This document shows, in pieces, positions 1 to 9,019 of a stretch of 32,290 nucleotides of DNA. The stretch is from the NCBI GenBank assembly GCA_002803225.1, contig NXFV01000998.1, positions 1 to 32,290 on the forward strand, given 5' to 3'. The position numbers were made by a program, and so were the translations under genes. The stretch is from Gamarada debralockiae. Its lineage: Eukaryota; Ascomycota; Leotiomycetes; Helotiales; Hyphodiscaceae. The notes beneath the pieces are model-generated. The model searched no databases, was not told where the DNA came from, and was given only the letters and a program-made list of their open reading frames with translations. Position 1 is the first letter of the stretch; each line of letters begins with the position of its first letter.

Positions 1-751
1 CAGTATTTCGCGAATTGATCGAATTAAAATCTTCTATGCTACGGATTTTATAGTAAATGTTGCTAGTATTGTTAAATTTTAAGTGTTCTTGCTAAGTTTT
101 GGTGTAAAAAGGGCAAGTGGCTCAAACTTAGTGACACTTACTGTATATCTTAATCAAGAGGCTTACTTGGGTTTTGATTTTCTTTTGATTAGGAATAGGA
201 AAGAAAGCTGATAAAAAAGTTCTCAAGAGCAAGAATATGAATTGTCATATATCAAGGATAAGAAAGTTCGAAGCTGTGTACTTGTCGATTTAATTTTACT
301 ATGTAGACAGATTTGGTCCTTTAAGTCGCGATAGAGCCTCATCTATGCCTACGTGGTCATCTTTGAAATTGAAATAAAAGGTTCCTGCGTGGGCTAGTGC
401 AGAATATCTGACAAAGGATGCAGGCACTGCCTTAAATTCTAACTTTGAGGATGAGGAGTTTGCCTTGGCCTCCTCTCAGATGGAGCCGAGGAGGTAGGGA
501 CTTGATTATGGGTTTAGTTAGAAAGCCTAAGCTTGAAGTTCCTGGCGCTTACAGGGGCACAGCAGTTTTAGTGTATGTTGGTTTTCCAGATACAAATTCT
601 GCGTAGAACCTTAGTATCTGTGGCCCCTATGCCTCTTGGCGCGGCTAGCTAAATAGGCCAACGTGACCCGCCAAACGGCGCTCCGCCGCACTCCGCCATG
701 CCCCCTCCCACCAGCCTCGTTTCGGATGGCTTGGTTAATGGAGATGTAAAT
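1..751. other. Gene-free stretch at the left edge
   Basis: I see no open frame of convincing length or content on either strand and no tRNA-like fold. Composition is mixed, with a short C/G-richer part around 660-720. It abuts the probable solo LTR and may be old, decayed repeat DNA, but no element family is recognised. Confidence 0.5.
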
Positions 752-928
752 TGTTGGCATTAAATGCTAAGCGCTGTATATTATAGCTGTCTAATGTCTC
801 TATGTACTTTGCCTAGAACGCCTTGTTCTGTAGCATTATATCTCTTGTCTGCCTTGCCAGCGGGAAATCATAATATACTAAGAACTCCCAACTCCCACTG
901 TTAGTAGTAAGGGCTCCTTATTCCAACA
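752..928. mobile_element. Probable solo LTR (Copia-like), 177 bp
   Basis: The segment begins TGTTGG and ends CCAACA, a perfect 6-bp terminal inverted repeat with the TG..CA borders typical of LTRs, and many fungal Copia LTRs start TGTTGG. Its length suits a short LTR. No internal retrotransposon domains lie on either side. The flanking five bases (TAAAT left, GAACA right) do not match, so there is no visible target-site duplication, and no polypurine tract or primer-binding site was recognised. Orientation is undecided because the ends are symmetrical. Chance TG..CA borders are the main alternative. Confidence 0.42.
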
Positions 929-1156
929 GAACAAGGCGTAGATGTGCATAGTCGAAGGATCATACTCTAAAACAACCTATTGCTAAGAATATGAGTGTGC
1001 TAATGCTTCGTGACCGGAAACTAACCTATCCTTTGTCAGGAATATTGCCTGAAATATCGGTATCTTTAGTACCAGTCTGACCCGATCGACCTAATCAGAT
1101 ATCTGACCCGATATCTGACAGCTCTGAAGACTCGTCCGTAAGGTACTGTGGAGGGG

Positions 1157-1307
1157 CGAAATGTGAGTATAAGCGCTTCCCGATTGCGCTGGGTATCACA
1201 TGTGCTCTCAGCGAGGGATAAAACCAAAACGACAACTAACGACGAAAAACGAAGGTCATGTGCTGTAGAAGGAACGAAATGCGAGTATAAGCGCTTCCCG
1301 ATTGCGC
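1157..1307. repeat. 33-bp direct repeat, two copies 118 bp apart
   Basis: Positions 1157-1189 and 1275-1307 are the same 33 bases apart from one T/C difference; each contains GAGTATAAGCGCTTCCCG. The 85 bp between them are not obviously repeated. The copies may be a duplicated unit of a decayed repeat or paired regulatory boxes; nothing nearby tells which. Confidence 0.85.
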
Positions 1308-1738
1308 GGCAGCATTTGACCAAACCTTAACTCGATATCCAGAAAGAATTAAGGTTCGGGTGATCCCCTGCCCTAAATCTTCCAGAATATATCTAGTTTA
1401 AGCAAGTGCGTTTAGATAACAGCCAAGGATCATACACTGGTGGGAGACATTACTATGAAACAAATAGTGGAGGCTTAGGTTAAGATGGCATATATAACAT
1501 AATCTTAAAACTTGGCATTAGTTGAAAAGTTTCGCTCGAGATACGAGATAGTCGTTAGCATCAAGTTAGACCCATGACAGAGGGAGGGACGATAGGAGAA
1601 GAAAGCAAGGGAGGATTTCGTCTATGCTATTCAAGACGCAAGTGCTATTAGAGCAGCAGTGGTGAGATCTATAAAGACCTAGGTCTTACTCCCTAAAGAA
1701 ACAGCATCTTTCTTCATCACTCGCTTTCTTCTAGAGCT

Positions 1739-1799
1739 CCTTCACTAGATTATTATATCTCTCGCCCTCTTTTTTCTCTTCACTCTCCCTTTGTCTAGC
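1739..1799 (+). promoter_or_regulatory. Pyrimidine-rich core promoter tract
   Basis: A strongly C/T-rich run on the + strand lies 130-190 bp upstream of the small secreted-protein gene. CT-rich tracts just upstream of transcription starts are common in filamentous ascomycetes. No TATA box is clearly placed. The assignment rests on composition and position only. Confidence 0.3.
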
Positions 1800-1929
1800 C
1801 AAGCTTCCCTCCTGATTCCTGAGATCCGCTCCTCCGCTTCAAGGTTAGTTAAGTGCACCGCCCTTAAATAAGCCCTGTACAAAATCGCAATAGCTAACGC
1901 GCGCAGGCCCTACCAAAAAAACCAACAAG

Positions 1930-2301
1930 ATGAAGGGCAGCTCTACACTCGCTACCTTGTTCTTTGTCGTGGCAGTTGTTACCTGTCTGCCAACTGGGCC
2001 AACTGTCCAAGGCGACTTCGATGGCCTCGAGGCGGTCGAGCGCCGCTTCGAAGTCGGAGGCGAAGCAAGCAGTGATATTGGGTTTGGCTTCGGGGAAGGG
2101 TTCCAAGCCAATAGCGGGCTCAAACTCGGGGGTGGGCTCCAGGCGGGACATGACGGATTTGGGCTCGGGGGTGGACTTGCCATTGGAGGGGGGTTCCACG
2201 GCGGACACGGACCAGTAGCCATCTCCAGCGCTAGCCCTCAGCCAACCAACAACGCGACGGCTAGCTCGGGGTCAGGCAGCACCGCAGATGATGCTCACTG
2301 A
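1930..2301 (+). CDS. Small Gly-rich secreted protein, 123 aa
   Basis: Single-exon frame starting ATG in an AAG-ATG-A context. The N-terminus (about residues 1-27) is a signal peptide: Lys2, a hydrophobic core LATLFFVVAVVTCL, then a small-residue region before Asp28, so the product should be secreted. The mature part opens with an acidic stretch and a dibasic RR near residue 37 (possible Kex2 site), then has loosely repeated Gly-rich units (GFGFGEG, GLKLGGG, GFGLGGG, GGGFHGG) up to about residue 96, and ends in a Ser/Thr/Asn tail with one N-glycosylation sequon (NAT). There are no mature cysteines. It could be a cell-wall or surface protein, or an effector-like protein; no family is recognised. 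Its last 30 bases overlap the 3' end of an antisense monooxygenase pseudogene. Confidence 0.6.
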   Translation: MKGSSTLATLFFVVAVVTCLPTGPTVQGDFDGLEAVERRFEVGGEASSDIGFGFGEGFQANSGLKLGGGLQAGHDGFGLGGGLAIGGGFHGGHGPVAISSASPQPTNNATASSGSGSTADDAH

Positions 2302-2811
2302 CGATAAAGGGAGGTCACCTTCGGATCCGAGTAGGAATTCTCTAGTGGGTGAATGAGCTCCTTCTGCGCTAACCAATATGTTTCCGGTTTCCTTTGTGCC
2401 ATCGTCGAAAGCGACAGTGACCTTATTCTCGCTAGCTTCTACATCCTTCGGATGTGTGCGCCACTGGCACTTCCGTGAGTGATGTTCTGAGATCAAACAA
2501 GGGATCTGCGACCTTGATGCCAATGCCCTTCGAGATCATCTGGGGCCATTTCTTCCTGCCCAGATGGAGACTCCACGGTGCCGGAATATTCTTCGTCAAT
2601 TCACCTGATTCTCTATTATTGGACTGGCATAACACTCTTTGCAGAAGGCTTGTAGGTGGGATCTGTCTGGCAGGCTTCAATTCCAGCTCGGAGTCGCGGA
2701 ACCAGACACTCGTTGAGGCGGGATTGTGGCCAGTAAATAACCGAAATTCCAGTCTCTTGGCCGTTGAAGGAGACTCGAATTCTGCTCAAAAACGGTGCAT
2801 GCAATGTTTAC
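2272..2811 (-). pseudogene. Broken FAD-dependent monooxygenase fragment
   Basis: Read on the minus strand, the three frames carry consecutive pieces of one fungal FAD/NAD(P)-binding monooxygenase: first TVFEQNSSLLQRPRDWNFG, next YWPQSRLNECLVPRL and SAKSVMPV in another frame, then ESGELTKNIPAPWSLHLGRK in a third, and finally KVTVAFDDGTKETGNILVSA followed by EGAHSPTREFLLG. The VSAEGAHSPTRE piece corresponds to the GADG.S..R FAD-contact motif, with Glu in place of the usual Asp. The third-to-fourth step could be a 50-bp intron, and a TTTTCAG acceptor precedes the first piece. The other two steps, near 2731 and 2625, look like real frameshifts. The N-terminal GxGxxG Rossmann motif and the C-terminal half are absent. 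It is a dead, twice-truncated gene copy. Confidence 0.72.
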
Positions 2812-5506
2812 CTGAAAATGTCGGTTAAGCCCATAACACACTATGAATCCTTACAAACCTGCTTCAGTACCTGTGCAAAGAGGAGACGGGCAGATCCTGT
2901 GATGTTTGAGCAAACAAACAAGTGTTCCCATGATCAAGCAAACGTACCGGAACCAATGGTTAGGACATATGGGAAGGGGGGCTTGCCTTAGAACCCATTC
3001 TGAGTTAGAAAGGACACTGGTCACGGCTTCGACCGAGGAGGGTGCAAGCACAAAATGAACAAGGACAGAACAGATTTGACAACGAGGACTGACATCTCGA
3101 GATATGCTATTCTGGTGACAGGTGATAGTCTACATCTTACCTGCTCTAGGCGTGTCACATAATAACGTACTTATGATCGGGAGCCCAACTTACTAAAGAG
3201 GTGTTCTGGCGGCAAGATGCGCCGAGGCGGATGCACAATTGGCTCCTGATCGTGGTGCATACTGCGCCTATACAAACCCCATGTAGGGCTACGCTGGTCC
3301 TTCCAAGTACTTGTTACACTCGGAGGTGTCACGAAGAGCATATCTCGTGATGTTGCTTTGTATGTCAAAATTCGCCGTATCAGAAAACTCAAAAGACAAT
3401 GTAATGGATCTACGTTCGATCAGCTTCCGGGTAATCCGCCACTAAAACGGACCACTAGTCTTGGAAAAGATCCTGGCATGTGAAGTCTGCACGATAGCTC
3501 ACTAGTGATTGTAAATCCTCACTCAAAGGCAATCATTGCCAAAAAGCACAAAAATGAGAGCCAGGTTTGCTTTTGGTGAGGCGGAGCCGAAAAATACAGA
3601 ATGAATGGAGGAAACATGAACTGAAGACGCACCATTCAATATTCGTATGTTGTCGCAGCCAGGCTGTTAAAAGCTCCTCAAATTACCTGACGTGGGAATA
3701 TCCTCGAATGGGAAATGAAGGGGAATATCAGTCTGCCCCGCTCTCGACCACCGTAGCCGGGACAGTGCAGGGCATGAGCCTCGCCTGAGGCGTTTCATAG
3801 CCGAAGGAGCCTCACCCTTGAGTTGTCATAAAGGCAGAGTTTGAGTTTGTCTAGTATTGCGATGGGTACAACAAGGCCGGAGAGAGCCTCGCGATTGTCG
3901 ATAAATTGACCGATTCCCATCTTCTGCACCATCGTCTCTCCTTTATCATCGTGTCATTATGTGTCCGCAAGACCCGAAGCGAAAACGAGACAGGAGCGAG
4001 CCTGATTCTTGTCGACCGGATCTGTGCGTCTGGGAGAGCAACCGTTCTCGATATTGCGCAGGCCCTAATGATCGGATGCTTCTCTATGAAGCGCTGGTTC
4101 CCCTCGATGGAGGTAACGGCTACTTATGTGAAAATCAGTCCTCGGATAGATTTCCTGCACTATCGGGATATCTTTTCGAATCTGCATGGGAGCCTCTGTT
4201 GGGCGGTCAACCAATCGATCGAGGCCGGTCGTATGGCGTAAGTTTGTCCTGACTCCCGAAGCACGCATCTCATATCTATGCCAGAGATCTCTCCCAGGAG
4301 CACGTCAAGTCGGCCACTGCGTTTCCCCAAGTCGACCCGTCAAACCAGTGAGTTGTTCATTTCCAAGCGGTACCGCGAACATGAAGTAGAGACTTACTTC
4401 TGTCGTTGAAAAGCGTCCAGATCCTCCTCCACCAATGCCAGGACCAGATGCCAACTCTGAAGCATCCATATACCATCCTCAACCACGTCGCAAGCCTCGA
4501 AGTTGGAAATCCACGCGGAAACCTAATGCCAGGAAGTTGGATTGGAGACAAACATTGCCGAAAAATTAAGTTTCCAAGTCAGTGATGCGGCGTAAAAATT
4601 TCTCATCCTTTTGTACAACATACTAAGGTTACACAGATTTTCGGTGGCAACAAGCTGTTTGCTTGGGAATAGTCGAAGAAAAGTGGGGGTACGGGATTCG
4701 TTGTTGGCCAGTTTTGGGTAGTCAGCCCATCTTTTCATGAGGAGCATTTGAGACTGGAAACCCTTCAACGGGCGTGATTTGTGGTCGTTTTCAAGTGAGA
4801 CTTGGTATTCTCCTTGGGAGGCACGCGCCTCCGTTTAGTCATGATACGCACCCGCAAAATTTCTTAGCGAATCGGGCCTCAAATCGCTCTGCTGTCAAAA
4901 TTTCCAAAAAACACAAAATAAATCATTTTGTCTCAAAACTATACCAAAATATACACAGATATTAATATTATTTTATTAGAGTCTTGAGTAATTTTTTATT
5001 TTTATTTTTTTCGTGAAAATTATGGGAGGGAATGTGAGGTTTGAGGAGTTTTTTTTTGGTATATCACGACTAAAAGGAGGCGGGTGGGAGGTCGGAGATT
5101 TAGAAAAGAAAAATGACGTTCTTCGTTACTGTACGAACCACCCATGCTCACGCTATTAGTGTGCTACCTACTTGAATTTTTAATCTACCTTGTTCCACGA
5201 TGTGAAGTAGCACGCGATGGTCATGGTCATGGTCACGACCTGCCAAATTTCTGAAAAACATTTAGATTTTGTTCAGCTTCAGGCACAGAAGTCGCGCTTT
5301 GAACGCGCTGAATGGTCGGATCGGGCGGTGCATTGACCCCTTGGCCTGTGCTCACGCCAGGCCACTGCTAGGGATGGAGGTTGAACGCTGGTGAGTGGCA
5401 GGCTCACACGGGAACAACATCGACATAAAATCATGACCTTTCTGGAGGACCCAGCTATTCTGGAATCATCAGACTGCCAACCAGGTACCAGGAGTTGGGT
5501 TTCAGG
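2812..5506. other. Long stretch without a recognisable gene
   Basis: Several 60-110 codon frames occur on both strands (for example around 3900-4260, where three frames are open at once), but none shows a familiar motif, a start in good context or a consistent splice pattern. The segment near 4895-5060 is very A/T-rich, with A and T runs and several TTTTTATTTT blocks. A 6-bp unit (ATGGTC) is repeated around 5217-5234. No transposon ends were found. Confidence 0.45.
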
Positions 5507-6781
5507 ATGTTTTGCAGTAATGTTCCCAGAGTCGCAGACGATCGCGACAGCAGGATTGTGAAGAAAAAATGTGAGTGATTATCAGTCCATTTGTTAATCG
5601 TGACCAGGTCTGAGCAGGCAAATACTGATATTTGAATCTACTGTTGTAGTAGAGAATTATCCAGAAGGCTACCCTCGAATCTCTGCATATGTCGACAGTG
5701 ATGTTGACACTGTCCTCTTCCGGCGATTTGGAAATCTACATGCCCGATCTTTACTCTACAAGCAAGTGGAACTCACCGAACTCGAAGCACAATTGGACAA
5801 GCTCGACAAAGATGATGAAGTTAGAGGGAATAGTTGGCTCCTGCGGGAACCTTTACTGGAAGGCAGAGCCAGGAACGACACACGAAAGGCTCTTATGGAA
5901 GAGATTGATAAAAAGATGAAAGCGTATGGTATGGATTTGGCTGTTGTGTACTGAAGACAAGGCGAAGGAACTGATCTTTATAGATAAGCTTGTGCTTCGT
6001 GATGCCAACCTTCGCAGACTTCGCCGGCCATCGAAACGAGTCCACCAAAATTACATGGACTTCATATACACAGAGCAACCATTCGATGAGCCCTTCATGC
6101 GCTTCATATATCACAAAGATGACTTTGTCCTTCTCGAAGATCTTGAGGATGAATGCTGGTTGGACAATGTCATGCACAATAGTTTCAGCTTAACGAAGTT
6201 TCTTCTTGTACGTCAAGTTTCTGTTCGTTCAAAACAAAACTAATAGTAAGTGTACACAGCCTATCTTTGCGAGCTCTGATGACCGGTCAAAGACGACGGA
6301 TCCTAATGTGGTTTACTATTCGAATGAACGGCTAGCCACCGTCATCAAAATCGTCATGGCATTTGCCTTAACTACCTTACTTCTCGTCCCGTTCTTCCTT
6401 TTTCTATCATTCGATCTGTCTATAGCCTGGATGACGTTAATTACCTCCGCCTTCGCGTTCATCTTCTCCGCAGTGGTCTCTGTGCTGACTAATGCGAAAA
6501 GACAAGGAGTGTTTGCAGCGACAGCTGCTTACTGTTCTGTTCTAGTCATAGTCATATCCATTGTTCACCAAAGCCGCTCGTTCCATCCGTCTTTGGCTGA
6601 CAGAGAGTGGCATTTCCCGATGGCTGAGAATCTTAGACCGATGCTTGTGTTACTGCAACTTCTGTGGCCGAATTCTACGTCCTCATACGTATTTTTCACC
6701 TTGTTTTGCATAGTTTTCATCCTCTTTTGCATGTTTTTCTACCTTTATATTCGCAAGATCAGGGAGCACAAGGCTAGATAG
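5507..6781 (+). CDS. DUF6594-family membrane protein, 362 aa (copy A)
   Basis: Exons 5507-5570, 5650-5928, 5984-6207 and 6260-6781, with GT..AG introns of 79, 55 and 52 bp. Family marks: YPEGYPRISAY, then LFRRFGNLHARSLLYKQVEL near residues 41-60, a charged coiled-coil-like stretch, the block RRPSKRVHQNYMDFIYTE, a cytosolic acidic loop, and the C-terminal signature RQGVFAATAAYCSVLV. Helices are expected near 216-239, 243-265 and 271-291. This copy has a 70-residue extension with a fourth strong hydrophobic segment near 331-353 and a basic end, missing from the other two copies. The family is fungal, membrane-bound and of unknown function. 5507 is the first ATG in the open frame, but copy C has two further 5' exon segments, so an upstream exon may be missed. 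It converges on copy B. Confidence 0.82.
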
Positions 6782-6861
6782 AAAGACTACAGTAGCTTGT
6801 GTAGTTAGATGGTCAGAGTTAAGTGCATCAAAATTAACGAACGTTTGAAGGTCACTACCGA

Positions 6862-6882
6862 GATGGGATGGTTTATCCCATC
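6862..6882. other. Hairpin 81 bp past the copy A stop codon
   Basis: GATGGGAT (6862-6869) pairs with ATCCCATC (6875-6882) across a 5-base GGTTT loop, and CG/CG pairs beyond one mismatch can extend it. It sits in the 401-bp space between the converging stop codons of copies A and B, where a 3'-end or RNA-stability element would lie. Function is inferred from position only. Confidence 0.35.
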
Positions 6883-7075
6883 CCGAGTCGAGAGCACGAA
6901 ATACCTAGGCGTTATGGGAGGCGCACGGAGAAGCTTGCCGGAGAGTGCGAGAGGCTATCTTGGAGTTTTCCAGAGCAGTTAGATACAATATACAACACCC
7001 GTGTTTGAGAGATCGACTGAACCTTAGAAATCGAGTGATTTCGGCGGGATTTCATTCCTCCATACGCCTTGGACT

Positions 7076-7107
7076 CAAGATGGGATAAGCAATAACTTAT
7101 CATCTTG
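7076..7107. other. Hairpin 76 bp past the copy B stop codon
   Basis: CAAGATGGGATAAG (7076-7089) pairs with CTTATCATCTTG (7096-7107), with two unpaired G and a six-base loop. It mirrors the hairpin at 6862-6882 in distance from the nearest stop codon and shares the GATGGGAT core. Possible 3'-UTR structure for the minus-strand transcript; inferred from position. Confidence 0.33.
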
Positions 7108-7182
7108 ATGAACATGTGATTGAGCAACATTCGCCTCTAAGTGCTGGCACATCATACTTTCATAACTGCAATCGCTTCGATT

Positions 7183-8211
7183 TCAATTTTCATGGGTTGT
7201 TGTAACAACGGGGACGGACGTCCCAATAAAAACCACTTGGACAGCCGCGTATCTACAGATATCTTAGCACAAATTTTCGCACAAGGCAATTCACTTACGC
7301 TGCTGTTGCCGCGAAGATATCTGCCATCCCAGCACTTGTCATCATTGCTAAAGAGAAGGAAAACAGGGCTGTAAACGCCGCCACGATTCCGAGGCGTTTG
7401 CCCATACTTCCTATAAGATAGAGCAGTACGATTGAAGCAACAGGAATAACACAGGCCAAGGTTGTGGTCAATATTCTGGTGCAGCGTAGGATTGCGGCTT
7501 CGCCGTAGACAATCGTACCCGCAAGATGCTCTTCCGTTCCTGGATCCTATCTTTCTGTCAGCGCTTGCGAACATTTCGACCAAGGTTGCTTTACTTTGAT
7601 ATGGCGACCAAGTATGAGATTAAACCAGTGTATCACAGTCTCATATATCCACTGAAAGAACGCGTCCTCTGCTCCACGAAGCTTCAGTGATATCAAGTCA
7701 TGGTGCCACTCCTCATTCGACCACAGATTTTTATCATCTCCATGGAGGTACACGTTCCCCATGTCAGTTCGCTGCATCCAGCAATTTAGAAATCCCAGGT
7801 CACACTGCATAGGCCCACTCAGACTTGCTAGTTCTCTATGGCGGAGCAGGGCTTTCTCTTTGCACCAGTTAGGTATTTTGAGTGTCTCTAACTGCGCGAA
7901 AATTGCTTACGATAGATTTCTAGCTTTTCACGAATCTCCAGCATCGTCTGCCACTGCCGGCCGTCGTTACCGTCCTCAGCACTATCTTCGTATGAATCTT
8001 TGAGGGCAAACCAATCCAGAGAGTAAACTTTTCTGTCTTGGTGTGAGGAGTTATCATCTTCTTCCGCAAGCTTGTTGAGGTTGACCTCGAGGTTCCTCAG
8101 CTCGGCTTGCATGTACAGGAGATTCCGGGCGCTCAAAGCTGAGAATCGTCGGTATATCGCGACTTCGGGAAAGTTTCCCATAAGAAACCCCAATTTTGCG
8201 TAGCCTTTCAT
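7183..8211 (-). CDS. DUF6594-family membrane protein, 293 aa (copy B)
   Basis: Exons on the minus strand: 7911-8211, 7595-7857, 7546-7299 and 7252-7183; introns of 53, 48 and 46 bp. The protein begins MKGYAKLGFLMGNFPEVAIY, a short version of the family start, followed by RRFSALSARNLLYMQAEL, an acidic linker, the block ALLRHRELASLSGP, and a LHGDDKNLW segment. Three C-terminal helices are expected near 212-233, 237-257 and 262-281, ending in the family signature MADIFAATAAYAAV and a short tail. It is much more diverged than copies A and C. The first two introns match A and C introns in place and phase; the third, inside the FAATAA signature (phase 2), is unique to this copy. The frame stays open upstream of the chosen ATG, but no earlier ATG occurs in it. 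Confidence 0.8.
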
Positions 8212-9019
8212 TACGAATGGAATCGCTCTAGACACAGCTACGTCCAGGTGTTCTCTTTCAGCTGACCCCGAAAATGAGGATAGAGGGTAAGATTCAAGAT
8301 AAAGTTACCTAGTCCTAGATTTCGAATAAGAAACTTGTTCGCGTGTGATTTTGGAGTGCTATTGGTCAAGCTTGAGCCGCTTGCAGATCGCGAGGAAATC
8401 AAGCGTTATTTGATGCAGTGTTCACCTTTAACTGGGGCGTCAATGAATCGCAAGGCTCCGCATCCTACAGTAATTCTTCACACATTGGCTTGGTTAAGTC
8501 GGGAAGTCCAACATAGCAGCAAATCAGCCTCATTTCAGGCATCGCCTAGGCAGCCTTTGACTTTTCATCTTTCTTAATTCGCAATGCCACGCAGCATCAA
8601 ATGGAATTGTGCTGTATGCTGTGTAACCTCTCACTTCCATTGGGCATCATCGCAATCTTCGTCGACAGCCTCAAATCTGCCTCAGAGACCTGGAAGTTGC
8701 CTCGCCACGATTTCAACAATCATCATTGGACACATATATGGCAAAAAAAGTCTGGTAATGGATCTCAGAATTTGAGGCCGACATGAGGTGAGGGCTCTAG
8801 CGACAGCTGTCCCCTCAAAAGCCTCAATGTTCCCCAATCCACAATCGAATGTTTCATTTCTCCAGTGGCCTCCAGTCTTTCATCTGTGACTGGGTAAATC
8901 CTCGTTGCCAATTCACGATTCAGGGATTAAGCAGATCCTTCACGACTCAGTGCTAGCGGTTCGAGGATTATTGATCATCACTAATTCACTGAAGCGTGCA
9001 GACTCTCGACAAACCCAAG
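8212..9019. other. Divergent intergenic region, copy B and protease-like gene
   Basis: About 0.8 kb between divergently transcribed genes, so it should hold both promoters. A 63-codon ATG frame (8584-8775, +) has no recognisable feature and is probably chance. No clear TATA box or repeated operator was seen. Confidence 0.45.

Noticed and set aside
3906..4268. Three overlapping open frames of 67-111 codons
   Set aside because: All three are open over the same DNA, with no ATG in good context, no motif and no plausible introns; the content looks like chance.
5521..5560. ATG at 5520 as start of DUF6594 copy A
   Set aside because: It is in another frame and reaches a stop after 14 codons; the frame that joins the conserved YPEGYPRISAY by a GTGAGT..GTAG splice starts at 5507.
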